Source: Marsupella aquatica (taxonomy: Eukaryota > Marchantiophyta). Taken from it: 64,000 bases of DNA. The DNA lies in NCBI GenBank assembly GCA_973895155.1, contig OZ316893.1, positions 24,056,001 to 24,120,000 of the forward strand. The letters are read 5' to 3'. The notes beneath the pieces were generated by a model, which saw nothing but the letters and a program-made list of their open reading frames with translations, was not told the origin of the DNA and searched no databases. Shown one piece after another: positions 55,304 to 64,000 of this stretch. The translations under genes and the position numbers were made by a program. Each line of letters begins with the position of its first letter. Position 1 is the stretch's first letter.

Positions 55304-58300
55304 CTACTTCCTCATCAACTTCTGGTACCACAAGAAATGTCTGTCGCCCACATCCTTCAGAAATTTGACCTGAGAGTTTGGATGCTCTTTCTCAAGTAGA
55401 GGTGCATCCTGTTCAAACACCTCATTTGCAATCACGATCAAATGTCCTGGTGGAATTTCATTGCCATTGTAAAAATCTTGCCCCCAGACTCCCTGCACTG
55501 TTGCAAGAGCAACAACCCGAGAGTCCACTGGGGACTTCAATTTCACCACGTCCCCAATCTTGAACTGCCAGCAGTAAATCAATATATTACGGCTAATTTA
55601 ATGAGAGACCATATTTTTAATCTGCGGTGCCAATGAACCCTTGGCTTGCAACAATACTGATGCGCGCCATTTCAAGGGATGTAATCACTGCTAAGTGAAT
55701 CATGCATAATGCAGGATAGTGAACAGATGCAAAATGATAGTAATTAATTTAGAAAAGGAGAAATCTATGAAGATTGTCACCTTCAACACAGTTGGTGAAG
55801 ACGCTGACTTCAGAACATCCGTACTTAGAGGTCTTGAAGGGGTTGGGTGTTCTGAGATTGTTTCATTGCCCTCTTCAAGAGCCTGCATGATTCCCACCTT
55901 TGGCATCTGATCAAATGAAAAATTAGACAAACTTAGACTGAGAGCATAGAGTCAGGTGTGCATATATATTGGACTGAAAAAAATTCTACATACTGTGCAT
56001 ATTCCACTCGAACATCCACCATCCACGTACAAGACATAGAGCTAATTTGTAAGAACACAGGCCTGAGAAAACTTTGAATGTACACAATTCCTGAGCCCCT
56101 GCGCTAAGCACCTTGTCACAAAGTTTGCATCTATACTATGAGATAGTTGAGTGCAGCACACAAACCTTACCTTTCCTTTAGGTTTTCGGCCCTTGCCTGT
56201 CTTAGGAGTTAGTTGAGGTGAACTGGAGATAAGGACCTTTGTGGGATCATCTAAGACCTCCTGCTTTACAGTCACAGAGTGACTATACTCCGCATCGTCC
56301 ATCAGGTCTTTCTGCTCCGCACCTTCCTCACCGACATGGACATATATTATTCAATTTTTCAGATGATCGAAATGCTTTTACAAATCATTTGCATTACAAT
56401 GATTTTACAAAATTAAGCTCTTAATTTTCGATCACCCAGAGCAAATGGTCATGACCTAGCTTAGAGTACAAATTAGACAGACATACCCTCTTTGGACAGA
56501 TCCACAAAATTCAACTTCATTGCAGAACTCTTTGGTGCTGAAGTGCTCGATGCAGCCTTAATTGTGGAAGTGGGTAGGCTTGACGTACCAAGTGCTCCAG
56601 GTCCACCACCCCCCTCTTGGGAAGCTTCAATATTGATACCTACCCCTCCTACATGAGATGTCTCCTTCTGATGCAAAACACTCATATGTTGCTGGTAATT
56701 TCCCAAGCTCTCTGCAATTGTCTTAGCCACCAGTGCCAACCCAGCAGCTAAAGTAGTATTGATAGAACTGGTTATTTTCTCACAAATCACTTCATCATTT
56801 CGCTCAACTACAAGGTTGGATACAGGTGTCTGGAAAACCACAGTGAGTAAAAAAATTAGCCATATACAGCCACTTTGTGTCCTCTTAAAATATTACCCGA
56901 GACAGGTGTACTTACAATATGGAAAGGAAGAGAAAGAAACTCACGATTGAGTTCCTCCCTAGCTGGTGAGCAGGTGTACCAAGGATGGACTTAGTACTTG
57001 CCAAGGATGGGCTTACATCTGACCTCCAACCCAAACCATTTGCTTTGTCATCAAAAGGATTAGGTCGAAGGTCTGATAGACCTGGGCTATGACCTCTCTG
57101 CCTCTTCTGAAAAAGGCAGGAACAACTATCAGCACAATAATGCAATCAAACATTTATCAGCACACTCAGAGAATGTATGGCACAAACTGAAAGATGATCA
57201 TGTCATAAGGGTTAGCACACTCACATAAATTGCCTCCCTCCCACGATAGCCACCTCGTCCAACTTTAGATGGATTCTTCACTTCTGCTCTCGCTCTAGTC
57301 ATTTTCTGAATGTTGGTTAGTCCTTCTGGGGACAACCACCACTCACAAAGTGTTTTCCATTGCTCAGGCTTGACATTTTCAGGAGGCTTCTTGTCCAAGC
57401 GCTTCCCAATCGCTTGAAAATGCTTGTGAAGTTTTGCACGTTGAGCCTTCATTATTTTTGACAAGTGGGACCTGAACTTCTTCTCAGACAAAGTCCCCCC
57501 TACATACTGCCAATTAGTAGCCATCACATCATACAAATGGATAATAATGTCCTTGTCTTGCTTAGCAATGTTACGCACGGAAGGGTCGAGTCTGCCAACA
57601 CAAGCTGCACGAAGGTCGTCTGCCCAACGTCCCCGGAACTGGTCACTTGCATCAATATCGTCATTCCAAATCTGCACACGAGACATCATTGTCGATTGTG
57701 ATTGATTCAAACTAACCGATGCTATCAGTAGGATAAAGGTCGGGGCTGTTTCCAACTTCTATTTAAAAATTGGCAAGCATCCTATTTTGATCCTATGTTG
57801 ATCTGCTAGAAGAGTTTGAATTAAAGTTGGCATGATACCTGAATACTTGCTTTCTTCATGCCCATTTTACTTCGCTCAGCTGTGTGATCCACCCAATGTT
57901 TCTTTGCAGCTCGAGACATCTGCCGCATAATTGACTGTTGGGACGGTCCACTTGCACTGGCCATCATAGCACTTCCCTGAGGGATAGGGGTCACTACAAT
58001 ATCAAAGATTTACATCTTAGTTCAGACTTAGAATTTGCCACCAATATACTTGAACCCTGACTTGAACTTGGCATTAAGCCTTGCAACGTACATTGACAAG
58101 TAATTAACAGCCATGGTCATCCCATCATATTTTACATTCAATCACAATCATAGGCTGTGTCATATTCAAATTCATACATAGCTAATGTAAAGAAGCTAGT
58201 ATAGGTGGAAACTTACGCAAGCTGACAACTCCCGTGATGGGATCTTTATAATACTTAGCAGAGGTGTGTGAGACAGCCTGAAACAATATACAGTCAACAA

Positions 58301-59042
58301 TCAGTACATTTACTAAATATCTTCAATATTCTTATAAGTTGCGGACATATTTCATATATTAGTAAGATATAGCACCATAATTGGTGTCCTTCACAGCACA
58401 GCAAAAAAATGAAAAATTAATTAGACACGTACCCCTGCGCGTTGTTTGTCCCCAATGGTTATCTCGTCATCACAATTCCCCCAGTCGGCGCCTCCCTCAT
58501 TCTCAGAGTCACTGTAAGGTGTACCTTCTGACCGCTCACTGCCCTCAATATCTGAGCCGTTGTCTGCCATAGTTGGTATGTTCATCGCTTGCTGCCTTGC
58601 ACTCTTCCTTGTTGGTAGAGAAGGTACCTGCAATTGTGCTGGTTTCTTTCTATAAACACGTTTTGTTTTGCTTCTTCCCACACCTTCTGAACTGCCTTTC
58701 ATCAACCCAAACTAATGTTAATTAATGTCATTCATGCAAATTTTCAAAGGCCACATTATTTAACAATGCCAATAGCAATTCCCAGGCCACTGGACGCATT
58801 CAAATTCTACTCTAATGTTAATCATATAAAGATTGACATAAGGTGGACTACCAAAGTTGGGAGGGACTATATATTCAAGACCTGTTCAAATCTGCCGCAG
58901 ATTTTCCAATCACAGCTGCAATGAAGGCGTTGTTTGCTTTTATGTTCCTCAATCTCTCCAACTCATAGGCCGTGAGTTCAGCATTTGACTCTTCTGGGGA
59001 CTCATCAGCCGAATCCAAGACCGAATCACTTGAGTTCTGCAT
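55304..59042 (-). CDS. TNPA-like (Transposase_24 / Ptta-En/Spm) protein of CACTA-2, multi-exon
   Basis: Starts at ATG 59042 (MQNSSDSVLDSADESPEES, then YELERLRNIKANNAFIAAVI, the usual start of plant TNPA-type proteins). Estimated exons: 59042-58882, about 58695-58434, 58278-58217, 57995-57841, 57672-57228, 57112-56945, 56830-56488, about 56330-56172, 55907-55783 and 55567-55304. The central exon has the family core: KKPPENVKPEQWKTLCEWW, NIQKMTRARAEVKNPSKVGR. The last exon has the end domain IGDVVKLKSPVDSRVVALAT and KFLKDVGDRHFLWY. It should bind the subterminal repeats and act with TNP2. No stops were seen within these exons. The first splice is one base out of phase as I drew it, so exon 2's edge is uncertain. 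Confidence 0.65.
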
Positions 59043-59069
59043 CCACACACTACCAACATAGCCACACGG

Positions 59070-62000
59070 TTACTCTTCCTCAGAATCTTCCTCATCTTCC
59101 CAAACATCATCCTGTATTATCTCTTCAACTGATTCATCTGTCACCCTTGCAACTGTTTGCTGAGCGACTAAGCTCTCTCCTTCCTCCAATGGCACAGCTC
59201 GGTTAGCAGCTGCAACAAGCTCCGCTTCAACTACCTCGTGATGGTCTACAAGATCATTGTATTCAACATCATAGATACCCTCAACAACTCTACGAGACCT
59301 TCCCTCCTTATGAAGGACATGCCTCCATGAGGTTCTAGCCTCGTTAGGATAGAAGAAAACTTGCTCAACTTGACCAGGCAAGACATAGTCTAACTTCTCG
59401 GCTGCAGGATAAGGCATGTTAAAGTTGGCCAGCCAGAGACCAGTTTCATCATGTTTCATAGATGGACCAGTATTGTCTGGTCCCCACTTTGACCGGACCC
59501 ATTTTGCCTTGAGGATAATGGCTGGTTCTAAACGCAATAGTGGTCCATAGTCAAGTTTAAGAATCTGGGTGAGAACCCCAACGTAGGTCTGCTTAGCCAA
59601 AGCAACTCCTGACTGATCCCTTCTCTGCTCGTGGAAAGTGGTGGCCAACCCACTGTCAAATGTAGCGTACCCTTGACAATCTGTGTCCCTAAGATGGGAT
59701 AGCTCACGCCAACTACCATCCCTTCCTTTACAGCGCATTACCCTGTAATGATTTCCATAAGCCTTCATTGAAGTATACGTCAAACCATGCTGGCTTGGGG
59801 GAAAGGAAATAGCCGTCAACAACAACTTGTTTTCATCATCATCAAGGTTAGCTTCGGAAATCTCATTCCTAAACCAAACCCCAAAGGGAATTCCCTCCAA
59901 TTCTTGAGGATAAGTTGCTGCTCTACGCCTGTGTGGAGGCCGTGTCTGGTTATTTTGTTGGACAAAAGCTTCCCTCTGTCTTCTTCTCTCTTCCTCTGCA
60001 TTCTCATAGAGCCTGCAAACCAATCCAAAAACGTACAATATCAACCACTAATTACAATATCTGAATAATTATCAGCAAGTTACAAAGTGTGTCATAAATA
60101 ATAGTTGCGCAAGTAACAATTTACCTCAACCATGGTGTTACCAACAAATTATTCTGTAGGTAGTATGTATGAGCAGCATCTCGATCTACCACAGTCAGAG
60201 TGACTTTGCATGAGGCCCCTTCCAACACCACCCCTTTAACTCCTTCCTCCTCTTCAGCATCCCAAACACGCCTCCTTGTAGATTGGCAGTCTACCATATA
60301 CTCTGTCACAAATCCTAAAGCCTCTTCGAGAATGTATCCTTCTGCCATTGATGCCTCTGGTCGTGCCTTGTTCCGTACAAAACCCTTCAGATTCTTGAGG
60401 TATCGCTCAACTGGATACATCCATCTTTGTGATACAGGCCCACAAATGTCCAACTCTTCCACTATATGCACCATGAGATGAGTCATAACATCAAAAAAGG
60501 ACGAAGGGAAATGCATTTCCAAAGCACAGAGTGTTTGTGCTACATCTTTCATCAACGCATCCTTTGTTGTAGGGTCCCAAACTTTACAGCAAATCTTACG
60601 CCAAACTCTGCACACACTCACAATGGCCAATCGGGGTCCCTTGTCCATCAAATTCCTCAATGCCAATGGAAGGATCTGCTGCATTAGGCAATGATAATCG
60701 TGAGATTTCATACCTGCCAGCTTATTGCTAGGCCGCACACACTTAGCTAATGAGCTGCCAAAGTCTGTGGGAACTTTCAGACACTTCAAGGTTCCCAGAA
60801 ATTGTGTGAGCTCTGATTTGCTCATGACATATGGTGCCTTGGGTTTCACAAAGTGATCTTTTTTCTGGTTTGGATGAGGCTTCATCCACAATTGCTCATG
60901 AACACCTTCAGCTTGCATATCATTCCGGACAGCAGCAGTGTCCTTCTTCCCAGAAGTTGTGTGGATAAGATTATGCGCAATGTTTTTCTCCGTGTGCATT
61001 GGATCAAGGACATGATTGATCAGAAGTTTCTGCGCGCCAGATATAATAGAACATGAGTAACAATTTATAAACATGAGAGCAAAGTCTTGACCAGTCATTT
61101 CTTGTGGCCAAATAGATTCATCTACCTTCGAAATGCATAGGCGACGGATACAAAGAAAAATAAACTGACTCTGGCCATTGTGGCTCCCCTGCCATAATAA
61201 AAAAACAACGATTGGTAGTGGGCTCTTCCCAAAATTTTCCCGTCCCAATTGCAGTGGCCAGAGTCGACTAATTTAGAATACAATTTAGAATACTAATGAA
61301 GAAACAGTTCTGTTAGTAACAAAATTGTAGGGTTTTGAGCAAACTCTATGGGTTTTTAAAGTTATCTTAGTCTTTCCAAGGAAGTGAAGTGGACAGGTAG
61401 CGATAGCAGATTGAGGCAACATGACCCGTAAGATAAGCGACTCTACATCGTGGTTCCTGGCCTTGGACGGCACCACAAGAAATAGAAAGGGCACTATGAT
61501 GACCAGGAAAGGAGGAATCATACGACAGGCCCTTACTGCTTATCAGAATGAATTAGATTTTAATTTAGATTCTAAAGTTTTGCAGGCAGCCCTTCAAACG
61601 GTTGTAGGTAGCATCGAGAACTACTACAAAGCATTATTAATCATATCTCGCTAGTTCAAACATTAATTTACGCATACTACAATCTTAAAACAAAACAATA
61701 TATTCTAATCGTTTGATTCATTCATTTGCACATGCCTACACAAAAACAAATACTAAAAACCCAAAAAGTACCAGGTCATCAAAGCAGGGGTAAGAGACCC
61801 TTGGAGAACTAACTGAAGAGCCGACTAGGCAAAGACCCAATTCTACAGATGCCTGTCCTCGCAGCCCCCACAATCAATCCAAGAGCCAGACTGCCTGCCA
61901 GCTAAGAGATTGCCAAACATCTATGCGACTTAGCACATTACACACTGTAATTAAACACTGTGGGCCTGTTCCCTCACAAAGACCAAGAATGTGCTCGAGC

Positions 62001-63916
62001 AAAACTGATGAATAGCTGTTCAATTCAAACTTCCACACGAAAGAGTCTTGTAGATAACTAGTTTAAATAAGAGAGATAAGAAAAGGTAAAGTGATAACTC
62101 ACAGTCCAATATGGCAGCACGGCAAGACCCTGTTTCCTCTTGACTCCATGGAGCTTTGATGGGCAGTGCTTGCTTCCTTGCTTGGCCCCTTCTTTTTTCA
62201 GAAACTCTTCAACTTCAGCAGCATAAGCCAGCTTTAGCTCGCATGTCATCCTGGGGGGAGGGCCTCGTGACTCTATCTTTCCATCAAACTTTGCAGCATA
62301 GTCAGGAGTACGATACTTGTGATTGGCCTCCAGCCATCTATGGCTTCCAGGGAACACATTTTTTGATAGAGACTGGGACCTTCTACAAGTGACATTGGGT
62401 CCACACACTACACAACCATGGTATCCTTTGGTCACTTGACCAGAAATGAGGCCCAAAGCTGGATAGTCATTCACTGTCCATAATAGAATGGCCCTCAGTG
62501 TAAACCACTTTTGTTTACCCGGCCTATCTAGTGCATCAAAGCACTTGACTCCTTTCCAGAGCTCTGAAAGCTCTTCTATTAGTGGGGCCATGTAGATAGC
62601 TATGTTACGATCAGTTACAGATTCAGGTCCAGGAATCAGTAAAGACAGCATAATAAAAAACTTCTTAGTAGACAACCAGGGAGGTAAATTGTAATTTAAT
62701 AACATTACGGGCCATGTGGAATGCTTTAGATTGTTCTCACCAAACGGGTTTACACCATCCAAGGCTAATCCAAGATGAACATTCCGTGGCTCACTCTCAA
62801 AAGTATCATCTATATTAGCTTCAATTTCTGCCCAAGCCCTTGAATCTGCTACGTGACGGACCTTTCCATCCTTGCTCTTATTGTCTGCATGCCAGGTCAT
62901 GAGCTCCGAAATGGCTTTACATCTATACATGCGTCTCAGTCTTGGTATGAGGGGAAAGTGACGGAGAACTTTGACTGCCTGCTTTGACTGCCCAACCTGC
63001 TTGTACCTAGGTTTTTTGCAGGTTGGACAATGATCGCACTCTAATAAATCCTTTCTGAACAAAACACACCCATCCTCACAAGCATGGATTTTGACATAAT
63101 CTAATCCAAGATGACCAATGAGCTTCTTACATGCGTACAGATTCTTAGGAAGCAAATGCTTTGATGGCATAGTGTGTTTTGCCATCAAGGAAAGAAGCTC
63201 ATCAACACCTGAGTTAGTAAACCCGTTGTTATGGCAGGTGTTCAGAAAGGTCAATACAAAGGACAGCTGGGAAGTATTGCACCCCTCATATAGAGGCGCA
63301 CATGCCTCTGTAAAGGCATTCATCATTCTTTCTTCTGACTCTTGATCCCAACACTCCTCTTGACTAGTCTGCTCCTGAGGTGTGGAAGTTGTGGACTCCA
63401 AGAGCTCATCCATATTAAACATCTCTTCCCCACTTCTCTCTGGATTTTCCCTCGAAGGACTTTCATCTACAGGATCACTTGGATGGTTTTCCACTGCAAT
63501 GCCAAATCCTCCAACAACCGGGGAATTTCCATATCACAGGTTACATCAATGACAGACCCTCCTATAGCTCCAGTATCTATATTGCTACCCTCTGATGGAG
63601 GATTGACCTCGCATAAGTGTTCATTCCACTCCTCATCTGATGTGTCACATTCATCTCCCCACCAATGTCGCTGAGATGGATGTCGGGAGTACAGTAACAG
63701 GTGCTTCTTGACTGTGTGAACACTCACACGGTTACCCCTACAGTTGCAAATGGTGCAAGGGCACTTTATCTTCCCTATACTTGCAGACCTACAAGCAGCC
63801 AGTTGTCGATGCCATAATTTGTCATCCCTAATATGCAACTGAAGATCACTCCTTCGGAAGTCTCTGAATAGCCGAGACTGTCCAAAGCCTACACGATTGG
63901 CACTCATCTTTGCCAA
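59070..63916 (-). CDS. TNP2 transposase of CACTA-2, apparently open
   Basis: Exons on the minus strand: 63916 to about 63500, 63493-62103, 61029-60125 and 60012-59070; the last three join in phase with GT/AG ends. The N-terminus has a transposase-associated zinc region (CPCTICNCRGN, VKKHLLLYSRH, WWGDE). The core has YVKIHACEDGCVLFR, CPTCKKPRYKQ, LGLALDGVNPFG, WPVMLLNYNLPPWLSTKKFF, LLWTVNDYPALG, GCVVCGPNVT, and across the first long intron LPYWT-KLLINHVLDPMHTEKN. Then DUF4218 (ICGPVSQRWMYPVERYLKNL) and DUF4216 (VLTQILKLDYGPLLRL, LPGQVEQVFFYPNE), with an acidic tail. The frame changes between exons 1 and 2 near 63494, by a short intron or a frameshift. Otherwise no stop was found. A 1.07-kb intron (62102-61030) holds nothing recognisable. 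Confidence 0.8.
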
Positions 63917-64000
63917 TAAACTTAAAAGACTCTCACCTTACCGGACCACAATGACATGCAGTACAACACACCTCAAAGTTGAATCAGCGCGACGAAGCTA

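Larger units (their letters stand above)
49837..64000. mobile_element. CACTA-2: En/Spm-type transposon nested in CACTA-1, right end outside window
   Basis: Begins CACTAGTAGAAACCGGGGCA at 49837 inside the right subterminal region of CACTA-1 (possible target ACC). It carries a TNP2 gene (63916-59070) and a TNPA-like gene (59042-55304), both on the minus strand, in the usual TNP2-then-TNPA order. No matching TAGTG terminus was seen up to 64000, and TNP2 starts only 85 bp from the window edge, so the element must continue. Confidence 0.7.

Noticed and set aside
61421-61654. Small gene in the TNP2 intron of CACTA-2
   Set aside because: A 77-codon frame without recognisable domain or splice partners.

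Overview
The window is nuclear DNA from a land plant. It carries spliced plant-type genes: an F-box/beta-propeller gene, a six-exon gene for a small Pol I A34/Mediator-associated-like protein, and a four-exon cytochrome P450 of the CYP71 clan. Around them are plant-type mobile elements: Copia LTR retrotransposons, an L1-like LINE, a Helitron, a Mutator-like MITE and CACTA (En/Spm) DNA transposons. Base composition and codon use do not identify the species. The lone F-box/propeller gene and a degraded non-LTR reverse transcriptase of a type I associate with non-seed plants make a bryophyte, lycophyte or fern more likely than a crop, but this is an inference.

Layout. 1-12 kb is the genic part: F-box gene (+, 2051-3373) with a short inverted fragment of a related F-box sequence upstream, a 66-bp minisatellite (5.6-5.96 kb), and the spliced A34/MED-associated-like gene (-, 8647-10157) with pyrimidine-rich microsatellites on its promoter side. 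13.2-18.7 kb is Copia-1, a chimeric defective element with 345-bp LTRs and a 1.5-kb GC-rich insertion. 19.3-30.7 kb is a short host tandem repeat split by two insertions: Copia-2 (ATGTT target duplication) and a 5'-truncated LINE (TTCCAGAATC target duplication). Copia-2 itself holds a Helitron, a five-fold 62-bp tandem duplication and a 300-bp MITE. 32.07-34.41 kb is the P450 gene, followed by AT-rich intergenic DNA and two pieces of a non-LTR reverse transcriptase. The RT piece is broken exactly at 40141 by CACTA-1.

From 40141 to the end everything appears to be CACTA DNA. CACTA-1 (40141-49836 visible) has a left CACTA terminus with subterminal TCCGAT repeats, a degraded minus-strand TNPA-like gene, a plus-strand gene with a SET (histone methyltransferase-type) domain, and a TNP2 transposase with stops and a frameshift. 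CACTA-2 starts at 49837 inside the right subterminal region of CACTA-1 and runs past the window end. Its two minus-strand genes (TNP2, then TNPA-like) look open, with credible splice sites. The right ends of both elements lie beyond the window, as expected for a nested insertion.

The most unusual item is the SET-domain reading frame carried between the TNPA-like and TNP2 genes of CACTA-1, just downstream of a Cys-rich exon. It suggests an element-borne chromatin modifier, or a SET-transposase fusion. Exon boundaries were read by eye from GT/AG signals and phase. No database search or alignment program was used.
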